From NCBI GenBank assembly GCA_002402375.1, contig DHFT01000046.1:1-57816 (forward strand): DNA of 57,816 bases, written 5' to 3'. The notes beneath the pieces are model-generated. The model was not told where the DNA came from. It did not search any database and saw nothing but the letters and a program-made list of their open reading frames with translations. How positions within the stretch are numbered: the first letter of the stretch is position 1; the number at the start of each line of letters is the position of its first letter. Position numbers and translations under genes: made by a program. Origin of the DNA: Elusimicrobia bacterium UBA4817 (lineage in GTDB: Bacteria; Elusimicrobiota; UBA8919). Below are positions 42,183 to 51,259 of this stretch, in pieces.

Positions 42183-43479
42183 TTTTTAATATCTCCGAAA
42201 TGATTTTTAGGTTATTATCGGTTGCGCCGCGGCGGCTGATAACAACTTCCTTTGCTAATTTTCCCATAGCATCTCTTAATTCCAAGTTATTAAGCAATTC
42301 TTTTGCCCGATTAAAAAATTCTTCTTTATCTGCTACCTGAAATGCTGCTTTTTGTAAAACCAATAATTCAGCCGACTCTTGAAAATTTTTAACAAATTTT
42401 CCGAATATAACCGTCTTGCCGAGTTCCGCCGGCTCTAACATATTATGACCGCCGGCGCCTTCAAACAAACTGCCTCCTACGAAAATAACGGTCCCTATTG
42501 AATAGGCATCGGTAAGTTCTCCGATGGTATCAAGCAAGAGACAGTTGGAAGTTGGAAGTTGGAAGTTGGAAGTTGGAAGTTGGGATTTACGGATAAACGA
42601 TACATTTTCTTTCTGTAAAATTTTTTCAATTTCAGAACATCTTTCCGGATAACGCGGCGCAATTATCAATTTTATGCTTAAAAACTCCTCTGCCAATTTT
42701 TTATAAACATTTATTACTATTTCCTCTTCCTGCTCTCTGGTACTGCCTGCTACAAAAATCAAATCGTCTTCTGCAAACCCAAAATTCTTTTTCCGGACTT
42801 CGGACTTCGGACTTTGGACTTCGGACTTTTTATCATATTTCATATTACCCGTCTTTACCGCTTTTTTTTCATCATAGCCTAAAGCAATGAATTTCTTCCT
42901 GTCGGATTCCTCACGGGCACAGATAAAATCTATCTTTTTTAGAATTTCCGCAATGAACTCTTTTACGAACAAATATCTGCGAAAACTTTTATCCGACATC
43001 CTGGAATTTATGGAGACAATTTTGGCGCCCTTTCTTGCGACTGAAAAAATCAGATTAGGCCAAAGTTCGCTTTCAACAAGGATAAGCATCTCCGGTATAA
43101 CCCTTAAAAATAATTTTTCAACGCAAAAGGGAATATCAATCGGAGCAAAAACAACCTTATCTGCAATTTTTTTGTCAAGAACATATTTATAGCCGTAGGG
43201 CGTCATCGTTAATATAAGAATTTTTTTTTCCGGAAATATTTTTCTTAATTTTTCAATAAACATCGTTATCGTTTTTAACTCGCCGACGGACGAAGCATGA
43301 ATTAAAATATATTTCCCCTTTTCAATATCGTAAAATCCCAGCCGTTGTTTTATACCGACTGCAACTTTATCAAAAATGGCAAGTTTATACCGCCATATAA
43401 AATACGGCATAATAAATACAAATGCAAATCCGACTAATATGTTATAAACAAGCAGCACAGTGTAAAAAAACCTCCCCAA
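42175..43479 (-). CDS. kdtA: 3-deoxy-D-manno-octulosonic-acid transferase
   Basis: It adds Kdo to lipid A. N-terminal anchor (about 5-27), GT30 landmarks ILIHASSVGELK near 53-64, LVESELWPNLIF near 118-129 and a C-terminal GGSLFEGAGGHNMLEPAELG. 434 residues. Two heptamer minisatellites are in frame, encoding about residues 217-229 (KSEVQSPKSEVRK) and 298-312 (QLPTSNFQLPTSN). Neither has an obvious GT30 counterpart. The start overlaps the heptosyltransferase gene by 38 bp. Confidence 0.95.
   Translation of the reverse strand: MGRFFYTVLLVYNILVGFAFVFIMPYFIWRYKLAIFDKVAVGIKQRLGFYDIEKGKYILIHASSVGELKTITMFIEKLRKIFPEKKILILTMTPYGYKYVLDKKIADKVVFAPIDIPFCVEKLFLRVIPEMLILVESELWPNLIFSVARKGAKIVSINSRMSDKSFRRYLFVKEFIAEILKKIDFICAREESDRKKFIALGYDEKKAVKTGNMKYDKKSEVQSPKSEVRKKNFGFAEDDLIFVAGSTREQEEEIVINVYKKLAEEFLSIKLIIAPRYPERCSEIEKILQKENVSFIRKSQLPTSNFQLPTSNCLLLDTIGELTDAYSIGTVIFVGGSLFEGAGGHNMLEPAELGKTVIFGKFVKNFQESAELLVLQKAAFQVADKEEFFNRAKELLNNLELRDAMGKLAKEVVISRRGATDNNLKIISEILKNA
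42544..42584 (-). repeat. 7-bp minisatellite inside kdtA (first tract)
   Basis: Almost six copies of plus-strand GTTGGAA. They encode a repeating QLPTSNF peptide, since three 7-bp units equal seven codons. Confidence 0.9.
42793..42828 (-). repeat. 7-bp minisatellite inside kdtA (second tract)
   Basis: Five copies of plus-strand CGGACTT, one as TGGACTT, in frame; they encode KSEVQSPKSEV. Confidence 0.9.
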
Positions 43480-44410
43480 CCGTAATATCTTTCATACATC
43501 TGAAATCACCGACGGGACATTTGCCGGAACCTTTTGTGGAACATGGTTTACAAAAATAATTTTTAGAAATAATTTTTGATTTTTCCGACTGCGGATAGAA
43601 TCCGAACTCCTTATCTGTCGGACCAAAAAATGCCACAACCGGAACTTTTAATGCTTCAGCAATGTGCATTAAACCCGTATCATTTGTAAGCAAATACTTA
43701 CATTTTCTTATCGCAACTGCGGTTTCCTTAAGCGACAATCCGCAGAGATTTTTTGCTTTTGGGCTAATCCGGCTTTTTATATTCTCACAATAATCAAAAT
43801 CGTTCTTGCCGCCGAAAATAAGTATTTCACAATCCTGTTTTTCAAGTATTCTTTTTGCTAAATCAACAAAATTTTCTTTCGGCCACCTCTTTGTTTTCCA
43901 GACGGCAACCGGACAGATTCCAATACAATTTTTTGACAAATATGCGGATTGACCGTCTATTTCTTTGTCAATAAAAAAATCAAGCCCTTTATTATCATTT
44001 AAAATGCCCAGCGGTTCAGCCGTTTTCAGATACCTTAAAAAAACCGGAACTTTCTCTTTGTAAAAATTTAACCCGAATTCCGTCAGCAAAAATCTTTTGA
44101 ATAAGTAATTATTATATCTTATAATTTTTGCACCGGAAAACAAAGTCAAAAGAAAAGTCCTGAAATTATTATGAATATCCAGAATAAAATCATATTTTTC
44201 TTTTTTTATTTTTTTCGCCGATTCAAAAATGTTGTTTTCAAAAAGAAGCAGATTTGAAATGTACGGATTGGCTGAAAGAATTTCAGAGTATTTTTTTTTA
44301 ACCAGGAAATCTATTTGCGCCGACGGGTATTTGTTACGCAGACACCTTATAAGCGGTGTCGCAAGAACAATGTCGCCGATAGAACTCAACCGTATTATCA
44401 AAATCTTCAC
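43442..44410 (-). CDS. Lipopolysaccharide heptosyltransferase family protein (GT9)
   Basis: 322 residues: ILIIRLSSIGDIVLATPLIRCLR (start landmarks 3-20), ICPVAVWKTKRWPKENFVDLA and TNDTGLMHIAEALKVPVVAFFGPTD (substrate region, landmarks only) define glycosyltransferase family 9. It probably adds heptose to the Kdo region, consistent with kdtA directly downstream. WaaC versus WaaF type cannot be separated here. Confidence 0.92.
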   Translation of the reverse strand: MKILIIRLSSIGDIVLATPLIRCLRNKYPSAQIDFLVKKKYSEILSANPYISNLLLFENNIFESAKKIKKEKYDFILDIHNNFRTFLLTLFSGAKIIRYNNYLFKRFLLTEFGLNFYKEKVPVFLRYLKTAEPLGILNDNKGLDFFIDKEIDGQSAYLSKNCIGICPVAVWKTKRWPKENFVDLAKRILEKQDCEILIFGGKNDFDYCENIKSRISPKAKNLCGLSLKETAVAIRKCKYLLTNDTGLMHIAEALKVPVVAFFGPTDKEFGFYPQSEKSKIISKNYFCKPCSTKGSGKCPVGDFRCMKDITVGEVFLHCAACL

Positions 44411-44419
44411 AATTTAATT

Positions 44420-44447
44420 ATTATACTTTTTTAAGAAGTAAAATCAA
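44420..44447 (-). promoter_or_regulatory. Promoter for heptosyltransferase-kdtA-MetE-CooC unit
   Basis: Minus strand TTGATT (44447-44442), 16 bp, TATAAT (44425-44420), about 10 bp before the heptosyltransferase ATG. A short or absent leader is implied. Confidence 0.65.
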
Positions 44448-44471
44448 GTAAAATTTTTAAAGGTTTAGAGA

Positions 44472-46193
44472 TTAAAAAGTTAGTTCCATTCTGAAACGAA
44501 TAATTCTCGGCGGCATCGGGACAAAAGGTATCTCGGTATATTTTTTATCCAGAAGATTATCAACTCCGATATAATATTCGCCAACAGAAAATTTTCTTGA
44601 AAAATTTGTATCCATAACGAAATATTCTTCGCCGGAAATCCGTTTTTTGTAAAGCCCGTAAATTTCGTGTTTAATTTTCCAAATTACTGGATAAGAAATT
44701 TCACCCGTCAAAAGATGATGTGCGTATCGTAGCGCATATTTTGAGATATAATCGGCATCTTTTGAGGAATTTGTATAAAAATATTTCAGAGAGGTTGAAA
44801 ACCTTTCAATCGTTTTATTTAATCCCATTTCATATCCGTAAAATCTCGCATTCCCGATATTTTTTGCCTGCCATTTTTGTGTTGTATCCCATCTTATCCA
44901 ATCAATAATGTCTTTTTCATCACGCAAAAAAAGATTTATGGATAAGAAATCGCAGTTTATTCCGGTCTCATATAAAGTTGCCTTTTCAAAATTCAAGTCC
45001 GGATTTCCGGTATTCGCTTTATCATTATAGTAAAGTTCGGTAAATGACGGTTGTCTTGCCGACGACCTTACTAAGAAATGAACTTTTGTTTTTTCTGAAA
45101 AATTATAGGATGACGAAAAAAGAGGCAGGAGCAAAGAATTGCCACCTGCGGTAAATCTGTTATATCTTATACCATAAGTTGAATTAAACTTTTTTGCAAA
45201 ATTGTAATTATAGTCGGCGGAAATATCATAGACATCTCTCTTGTGTTTTCCGAGGTTGGAACTGGTGATTTCTTCATTAGATACGGAAGGCGTCAATGAA
45301 AAATTGTTTTTTGAGACGTATACCTGTGTCGTAAAAACATCGGTCTTATGTTTATTAAATGACCAGCCGGGCTTTGTAATATCAAGTTCAAATTCGTCAT
45401 TGTTTTGTTTCCACTGGAATTCCGGCTTGATTAAAATTCCGCTTTGTTCAAAATTAAGGTTTATTTTTGAAAGATATGTTTTCGTCCATTCGTAAGACGG
45501 GTAATCGGCATAAAATCCGCGGGCACCAATATTTTTTTTAAGATAGCCGAATGAAAACCCTGACTGCAGTCCTGAAAACTTCCACTCAAAACGGTTAGAA
45601 AAGTTAGTTATATCGTAGTTGGTATCATAGCAAAAACCATTGGAAACCTTTTTTTCAAAAGACAGGCGATTGGCAAATTCATCCCAACTTCGCGAAACAG
45701 AAATTTTTCCTGTCTTGTTCATAAAATCTCCGACAGAAAAATCCGCCGAAATTTTGTTGTCGGGCTTTTTTGTAATTATGTTGACCGCGCCGGCGTAACC
45801 CCTGTCCGACAATAACTCTATTCTTTCTATATCTTCGGAAGCAACCGGAATGTTAAGATTATTATGCGCCGTCTGTGGGTCATCAACTTTTACGCCGTCT
45901 ACCAAAATTGACGATTGCTGAAATGTTGCGCCTTTTACGGATATATTCGGATGAATTGTGTTCCGTTGAATATCAATTCCGGAATTTTTAAGCGTTTCGT
46001 TGACGGAGTTTTTTATATTTTCAGAAGAGATTACAACCTTGTTTTCCTGTTTGACCGTTTTACTGATAGATAATGATACAGTCGGCACTTCCTCAGTTAA
46101 ACCGATGGAACTGGAAAACAAAAAAATTAAAAAAATGCAGAATACATCTTTAACCCTTATAATTACTCTTTCCTTTTTCACAAAATTCTTCAT
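44472..46193 (-). CDS. TonB-dependent outer-membrane receptor, BtuB-like
   Basis: A signal peptide (helix VFCIFLIFLFSSSIG), a plug domain with SILVDGVKVDDPQTAHNN and ERIELLSDRGYAGAVNIITKK (plug landmarks), then a beta-barrel rich in alternating aromatic strands ending RIIRFRMELTF with terminal Phe. At about 573 residues it is close to BtuB, and the small size suggests a vitamin B12-type ligand (inference). The start is uncertain: ATG 46193 is chosen; GTG 46181 is possible. It overlaps the end of the E1-like gene. Confidence 0.85.
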   Translation of the reverse strand: MKNFVKKERVIIRVKDVFCIFLIFLFSSSIGLTEEVPTVSLSISKTVKQENKVVISSENIKNSVNETLKNSGIDIQRNTIHPNISVKGATFQQSSILVDGVKVDDPQTAHNNLNIPVASEDIERIELLSDRGYAGAVNIITKKPDNKISADFSVGDFMNKTGKISVSRSWDEFANRLSFEKKVSNGFCYDTNYDITNFSNRFEWKFSGLQSGFSFGYLKKNIGARGFYADYPSYEWTKTYLSKINLNFEQSGILIKPEFQWKQNNDEFELDITKPGWSFNKHKTDVFTTQVYVSKNNFSLTPSVSNEEITSSNLGKHKRDVYDISADYNYNFAKKFNSTYGIRYNRFTAGGNSLLLPLFSSSYNFSEKTKVHFLVRSSARQPSFTELYYNDKANTGNPDLNFEKATLYETGINCDFLSINLFLRDEKDIIDWIRWDTTQKWQAKNIGNARFYGYEMGLNKTIERFSTSLKYFYTNSSKDADYISKYALRYAHHLLTGEISYPVIWKIKHEIYGLYKKRISGEEYFVMDTNFSRKFSVGEYYIGVDNLLDKKYTEIPFVPMPPRIIRFRMELTF

Positions 46194-46971
46194 AATCAAT
46201 AAGTTTTTTGATTGTTGGTTTGTTACCACAAATTGGACAGTGATTGTCTTTTTTTATAGTGAGCGTTCTAAAACTCATGCTTAATGCGTTAAAAACAAGC
46301 AATTTACCGACGAGCAATTCCCCGCATTGCAAAATATATTTCAACGTTTCCGTCGCTTGAACGAGTCCGAGAATACCTGCTACAACCCCCAGAATGCCCG
46401 CCTCCTGACAGAATGGAACGCTGCCCGGCGGCGGAGGTGATGGAAATAGGCATCTATAACACGGTCCTTTTCCGGGAATAATTGTCGTTGCCTGACCATC
46501 AAATTTTAAGATGCCTGCATGGATAAGCGGTTTTTTTGACAAAACACAGGCATCGTTGACGAGATACCTCGTCGGGAAATTATCGCTTCCGTCAACGAGC
46601 ACATCATAATCTTTGATAATATTCAGAATGTTTTTTGAAGTAAGCCGCAAACGGTGGGTTATAATTTCAACATCCGGATTGAGTTGTAAAAGTTTTTCCT
46701 TTGCCGAGTTCACCTTCGGAATACCGACATTTTTCGTTGAATGAATTATCTGTCTTTGAAGATTGTTCAGTTCAACCATGGCGCTGTCAACAAGTCCGAT
46801 TGTTCCGACGCCGGCGGCCGCGAGATAATATGCGCAGGGAGAGCCTAAACCTCCACAGCCAATAACAAGCACTTTTGCTTTCAGTAGTTTTTCCTGTCCT
46901 TTACCGCCAATTTCAGATAGAATTATCTGCCTTGAATATCTCTCTATCTGTTTATCTGTTAATTTGAACAT
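46150..46971 (-). CDS. E1-like adenylyltransferase (ThiF/MoeB/HesA family)
   Basis: 273 residues: RYSRQIILSEIGGKGQEKL (11-29), nucleotide loop VLVIGCGGLGSPCAYYLAAAG, DGSDNFPTRYLVND and two zinc Cys pairs (CYRC and CPIC). The family adenylates the C-terminus of ThiS/MoaD-like sulfur carriers. Its place beside metW, metX, cysK and metY suggests a carrier used in homocysteine or cysteine sulfuration, but no ThiS-like gene is visible nearby. Confidence 0.9.
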   Translation of the reverse strand: MFKLTDKQIERYSRQIILSEIGGKGQEKLLKAKVLVIGCGGLGSPCAYYLAAAGVGTIGLVDSAMVELNNLQRQIIHSTKNVGIPKVNSAKEKLLQLNPDVEIITHRLRLTSKNILNIIKDYDVLVDGSDNFPTRYLVNDACVLSKKPLIHAGILKFDGQATTIIPGKGPCYRCLFPSPPPPGSVPFCQEAGILGVVAGILGLVQATETLKYILQCGELLVGKLLVFNALSMSFRTLTIKKDNHCPICGNKPTIKKLIDYEEFCEKGKSNYKG

Positions 46972-46996
46972 ATTTTCTCATTTAATTATTTTGTTT

Positions 46997-47025
46997 ATCA
47001 TATTGTTAGACAATTTAGTAAACAA
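46997..47025 (-). promoter_or_regulatory. Possible promoter of the E1-like gene
   Basis: Minus strand TTGTTT (47025-47020), 17 bp, TATGAT (47002-46997), in the 75-bp gap after metW. Confidence 0.4.
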
Positions 47026-47046
47026 AAAACCAATAAAATAGTTCTA

Positions 47047-47637
47047 TCACGAAACAAGAAAAATTCCCATTTCGGCGAACAGATTGGGCAATAATTTTAC
47101 CGAACCGGACTTTCCTATAAAAGCGAATTTTTCTATTTTGATTTTTTTTATGTTGCAATAATCTTCAAAATTAAGTATGCTTAAAAAATGAAGGTTCGGA
47201 GTATCATACCACTGAAACGGCATTGAGGATGTTACCGGGACCCGGCCGTTAAAAAAAATTTGAAATCTTGATGCCCAGTGGGCAAAATTCGGAAAACCGA
47301 CGATAACTTTTTTCCCTACGCGCAACGCCTCGCCCAAAACCACTGCAGGATTTTTTATCTCCTGAAAGGTATTGTATAAAATCACATAATCAAACGACTT
47401 ATCCGCATAACCGTTTAGTCCGTTTTCTATATTCTCGTGAACGACGGAAATTCCTTTCGCAACGCATTTATAAATCGCCTGTTCGCTGAGCTCTATCCCG
47501 ATGGCCTTAACATTTTTTCTTTCCATAAGCAGAGACAATAATTCACCGCCGCCACAGCCCAAGTCCAGAACGGAAGATTTTTCCTCAATCCAGTCGGCAA
47601 TTATTTTGTATGAGGTATTTTCAGTTTTATCTGTCAT
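47047..47637 (-). CDS. metW: Methionine biosynthesis protein MetW
   Basis: A methyltransferase-like protein of 196 residues with SVLDLGCGGGELLSLL (38-53), the FPNFAHWASRFQIFFNGRVP stretch and DTPNLHFLSI, all characteristic of MetW. MetW pairs with MetX in many bacteria and is thought to assist homoserine acylation. It overlaps the metX end by 11 bp. Confidence 0.94.
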   Translation of the reverse strand: MTDKTENTSYKIIADWIEEKSSVLDLGCGGGELLSLLMERKNVKAIGIELSEQAIYKCVAKGISVVHENIENGLNGYADKSFDYVILYNTFQEIKNPAVVLGEALRVGKKVIVGFPNFAHWASRFQIFFNGRVPVTSSMPFQWYDTPNLHFLSILNFEDYCNIKKIKIEKFAFIGKSGSVKLLPNLFAEMGIFLVS

Positions 47638-48748
47638 ATTCGCTCTCCACTTTTTCTAAAAAATGTTTTATAAGATGCGTTTCCTCTTCAACTTCAAGCA
47701 AAAAGGCGTCGTGCCCGTAAGTGGAAAAAATTTCGCAGTATGTCGCATCCACGCCCGCCAGTTTGCACGCTTTTACTATTTCCTTTGACTGATAGGACGG
47801 GTAAAGCCAGTCGGACTTGAATGATAATATAAGCAATTTTGCACGGATACCAGCGAAAACCTGATGCAGTTTTTTCTCCCCGGCTAAATCAAATAAATCC
47901 AGCGACTTGGTTATGTAAAGATATGAATTGGCATCAAACCTTTTTACAAAACTGTCTCCGCGATATTTTAAGTAACCCTCCACTTCAAAACTGGGTTCAA
48001 ATTTGAAAACCGGTTTTTCTTCCTTTGACCGACGACCGAATTTTTCAGCCATTGAAATATCGCTCATATAGGTTATATGTCCTATCATTCTTGCGACGGA
48101 AAGCCCGCGGAGAGGAAATGACGCACCGTAATAATTTCCGTTACGCCAGTCGGGGTCCGACATAACCGCCTGCCTTCCCACTTCCGAAAAAGCAATTTGT
48201 TGAGGCGAATGTTTTACCGTGGTTGCTATCGGAATTGCTGAAAGTAAATTTCCCGGATACGACGCAAGCCACTGCAACACCTGCATCCCACCCATAGAAC
48301 CGCCGACAACGGTTAAAAGTTTTTTAATGCCGAGAAAATCAATAAGTTTTTTCTGGGCTCTTACCATATCGGCAATCGTAATTATAGGAAAAGAGAGCCC
48401 GTAGGTCTTTCCTGTTTTCGGATTTATTGATGCCGGCCCGGTTGAACCCTTGCATCCTCCGATTACATTTGAACAAATTACAAAATATTTCTCAGTATCA
48501 AACGCCTTGCCGGGACCTATCATACTGTCCCACCAGCCGGGTTTATCTTCGTCTTCGTGCTCGCCGGCGGCATGGGAGTCGCCTGTCAATGCATGCTCTA
48601 TCAGAATTGCATTGCTTTTGTCTTTATTGAGCGTACCGTAAGTTTCGTAAGCAATCGTAACCGGCTTTAGTTTTTCTTTTGAATCAAGAACCAGTTCGTC
48701 AAAATTAAAATATTTCGTTTCAACCAATCCTACACTATTTTTTTCCAT
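47627..48748 (-). CDS. metX: Homoserine O-acyltransferase MetX
   Basis: An alpha/beta hydrolase that activates homoserine with an acyl group, acetyl in most cases. ALTGDSHAAG (53-62), the nucleophile elbow VGGSMGGMQVLQWLA near 145-159 and C-terminal Asp/His in SDWLYP and YGHDAFLLE are present. 373 residues. Product use by the nearby MetY supports acetylhomoserine. Confidence 0.95.
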   Translation of the reverse strand: MEKNSVGLVETKYFNFDELVLDSKEKLKPVTIAYETYGTLNKDKSNAILIEHALTGDSHAAGEHEDEDKPGWWDSMIGPGKAFDTEKYFVICSNVIGGCKGSTGPASINPKTGKTYGLSFPIITIADMVRAQKKLIDFLGIKKLLTVVGGSMGGMQVLQWLASYPGNLLSAIPIATTVKHSPQQIAFSEVGRQAVMSDPDWRNGNYYGASFPLRGLSVARMIGHITYMSDISMAEKFGRRSKEEKPVFKFEPSFEVEGYLKYRGDSFVKRFDANSYLYITKSLDLFDLAGEKKLHQVFAGIRAKLLILSFKSDWLYPSYQSKEIVKACKLAGVDATYCEIFSTYGHDAFLLEVEEETHLIKHFLEKVESEYDR

Positions 48749-48767
48749 GTTTTTTACCTTTTTTATG

Positions 48768-48891
48768 GTGGAGCGAGGGAGAAATTTCTCCAGACCCTTG
48801 AGGAGCGACTACGCTTTCAAGAGCGACGATAAGAGCGAAGCCGACAGGGTGGTCGGCTGAGCGTGTCTGGAAAATTTGCTCCCGAGCGACT
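48768..48891. repeat. 124-bp terminal-inverted-repeat element (family D), copy 1
   Basis: Left end GTGGAGCGAGGGAGAAATTT pairs imperfectly with right end AAATTTGCTCCCGAGCGACTA; internal stem GCCGAC/GTCGGC. Differs from the 49843-49966 copy at only three positions. Its edge supplies the TAG stop of cysK. Confidence 0.9.
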
Positions 48892-49816
48892 ATTCTTGAA
48901 ACAACCATGTTGAAAGATACCTTTCTCCCGTATCGGGCAAAATAACCACGATTGTTTTTCCTCCGCTTTCTTTTCTTTTGGCAATTTCCAAAGCAGCCCA
49001 GACGGCCGCTCCGCTGGAAATTCCCGCTAAAATTCCCTCTTCCTTTGCAAGCCGGCGGGCAAATATTCCGGCATCATCATTTGAAACGGTTATAATTTCA
49101 TCAACAATTTTACTGTTAAATATTTTAGGAACAAAACCTGCTCCGATGCCTTGAATTTTATGCGGGCCGGGTTTTCCGCCGGACAGAACAGGTGAAGCAC
49201 TCGGTTCAACGCCTATAATTTGGACGGACGGTTTTCTAATTTTGAGAACCTCGCCCACGCCCGTTATTGTCCCGCCCGTTCCTATTCCTGCCACGAAAAT
49301 ATCCACTTTACCGCCGGTATCATTCCATATTTCTTCCGCCGTAATTTTCCGGTGAATTTCCGGGTTCGCCGGATTTTCAAACTGCTGCGGTATATAACTG
49401 TTCGGAGTTTTTTTTGCAAGTTCCTCCGCTTTATCAACCGCTCCTTTCATTCCTTTTGTGCCGTCGGTAAGCACCAATTCTGCACCGAAAATTTTCAGCA
49501 ACTGCCGGCGCTCTATGCTCATAGTATCAGGCATAGTTAAAATAAGCCGATAACCACGCGCGGCGGAAATATATGCAAGCGCTATTCCGGTGTTTCCGCT
49601 GGTCGGCTCAATAATAACCGAATCCTTTTTCAATAATCCATTTTTTTCAGCGTCATCAATCATAGCGACGCCTATTCTGTCTTTAACGCTTGAAAGCGGA
49701 TTAAAACTTTCAAGTTTTGCTAAAATTTTTGCGTTAAGTCCTTCCGCCAGTTTGTTGATTTTCACCAACGGCGTGTTGCCAACCGTCTTTGTGATATCTT
49801 CAAAAATTTTTGACAT
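48890..49816 (-). CDS. cysK: Cysteine synthase (O-acetylserine sulfhydrylase)
   Basis: PLP enzyme forming cysteine. The PLP lysine is in NPLSSVKDRIGVAMI near 45, the asparagine loop is EPTSGNTGIALAY, and GIGTGGTITGVGEVL and GISSGAAVWAA are typical. 308 residues. The stop TAG lies at the edge of a family D repeat; near-identical copies of that repeat flank the gene on both sides. Confidence 0.96.
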   Translation of the reverse strand: MSKIFEDITKTVGNTPLVKINKLAEGLNAKILAKLESFNPLSSVKDRIGVAMIDDAEKNGLLKKDSVIIEPTSGNTGIALAYISAARGYRLILTMPDTMSIERRQLLKIFGAELVLTDGTKGMKGAVDKAEELAKKTPNSYIPQQFENPANPEIHRKITAEEIWNDTGGKVDIFVAGIGTGGTITGVGEVLKIRKPSVQIIGVEPSASPVLSGGKPGPHKIQGIGAGFVPKIFNSKIVDEIITVSNDDAGIFARRLAKEEGILAGISSGAAVWAALEIAKRKESGGKTIVVILPDTGERYLSTWLFQE

Positions 49817-49842
49817 AATTTGCCTCCGATAACATCTTAATC

Positions 49843-49966
49843 GTGGAGCGAGGGAGAAATTTATCCAGACCCTTGAGGAGCGACTACGCTTTCAAGAGCG
49901 ACGATTAGAGCGAAGCCGACAGGGCGGTCGGCTGAGCGTGTCTGGAAAATTTGCTCCCGAGCGACT
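49843..49966. repeat. 124-bp terminal-inverted-repeat element (family D), copy 2
   Basis: Same length and orientation as copy 1 with three substitutions. It lies between metY and cysK and supplies the metY TAG stop. Confidence 0.9.
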
Positions 49967-51251
49967 ATCCCAACGCCTGCTCTATATCCGCTATGATGTC
50001 GTCAGAATGTTCAAGCCCGACGGAAAGCCGGATAAAATCCTCCGTCACGCCGGCATCAAGTTGCTCCTCTTTTGACAACTGCTGATGTGTAGTCGTCGCA
50101 GGATGAATAGCGAGCGTTTTTGCATCGCCTATATTCGCAAGATGGGATATAAGTTTAATTGAATCAATGAATTTTTTACCCGCTTCTAAACCGCCTTTCA
50201 CCCCGAAACCGATAATTGCACCGGCGCCTTTGGAAAGATATTTTTTTGCCCTTTCCTTTTCAGGTGAAGAATCCAGACCCGGATAATTTACCCATGCCAC
50301 CTTCGGATGATTTTCAAGATATTTTGCCACAGTTAAAGCATTTTCACAATGACGCGGCATACGCAGATGCAATGTTTCCAGTCCCTGTAAAAACAAGAAA
50401 GAGTTGAACGGCGACAGTGCGGGTCCTAAATCACGAAGAAGCGTTACCCTCGCCTTAATTATGTAGGCGATGTTGCCGAGCGGCTTTAATGCTTCAACAA
50501 AATTTATTCCATGATAACTGGGGTCGGGATCGGCAATCAGCGGGAATTTCCCGTTAGTCCAGTCAAATTTTCCTGAGTCAACTATTACCCCGCCGAGTGA
50601 CGTCCCGTGCCCGCCGATAAATTTCGTTGCAGAATAAACAACAATATCAACTCCGAAATCAATAGGTCTCAAAATATACGGCGAGACGGTATTGTCAAGA
50701 ATGAACGGTATTCCGTTTTTATGCGCAATTTCCGATATTTTTTCCAAATCGGCTACATCCAGTTTCGGATTGCCGATGGATTCCGAATATATCGCTTTCG
50801 TTTTTTCCGTTATGGCATTTTTAATCGCACCGAAATCATTTGATTTTACGAATTTTACTTTGATGCCGAATTTTCTGAAGGTATAGCGAAAAAGCGTATA
50901 AGTCCCGCCATAGAGATTGTCGGTAGAAATTATCTCATCTCCCGATTGGGCGATATTTAATAACGCAAGCGTTATCGCCGATTGCCCGCTTGAAACTGCT
51001 AATGCACCGATGCCGCCGTCCAGAAGAGCCATCCTTTTCTCAAAAACATCGGTAGTCGGATTCATTAACCTCGTGTAGATATTTCCGAATTCTTTCAAAG
51101 CAAAAAGATTCGCCGCATGCTCGGTACTTTTGAACTGATAAGAAGTCGTCTGATAAATCGGCACGGCTCGTGCCCCCGTCGTCGGGTCCGCAACCTGTCC
51201 ACCGTGCAACGCTAATGTTTCTACTTTCAAATTTGTTTTTTTGTCTGCCAT
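49965..51251 (-). CDS. metY: O-acetylhomoserine sulfhydrylase MetY
   Basis: Makes homocysteine from O-acetylhomoserine and sulfide (or a thiocarboxylate). The PLP lysine is in VYSATKFIGGHGTSLGG near 208; LALHGGQVADPTTGARAVPIYQTTSY opens the fold (landmarks), and IHPATTTHQQL is near the C-terminus. 428 residues. It is the first structural gene after the Rrf2 regulator. Confidence 0.96.
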   Translation of the reverse strand: MADKKTNLKVETLALHGGQVADPTTGARAVPIYQTTSYQFKSTEHAANLFALKEFGNIYTRLMNPTTDVFEKRMALLDGGIGALAVSSGQSAITLALLNIAQSGDEIISTDNLYGGTYTLFRYTFRKFGIKVKFVKSNDFGAIKNAITEKTKAIYSESIGNPKLDVADLEKISEIAHKNGIPFILDNTVSPYILRPIDFGVDIVVYSATKFIGGHGTSLGGVIVDSGKFDWTNGKFPLIADPDPSYHGINFVEALKPLGNIAYIIKARVTLLRDLGPALSPFNSFLFLQGLETLHLRMPRHCENALTVAKYLENHPKVAWVNYPGLDSSPEKERAKKYLSKGAGAIIGFGVKGGLEAGKKFIDSIKLISHLANIGDAKTLAIHPATTTHQQLSKEEQLDAGVTEDFIRLSVGLEHSDDIIADIEQALG

Positions 51252-51259
51252 GTTTTACC

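Noticed and set aside
46150..46230. Cobalamin riboswitch ahead of the BtuB-like receptor
   Set aside because: The receptor start lies inside the E1-like gene, leaving no leader for a riboswitch.
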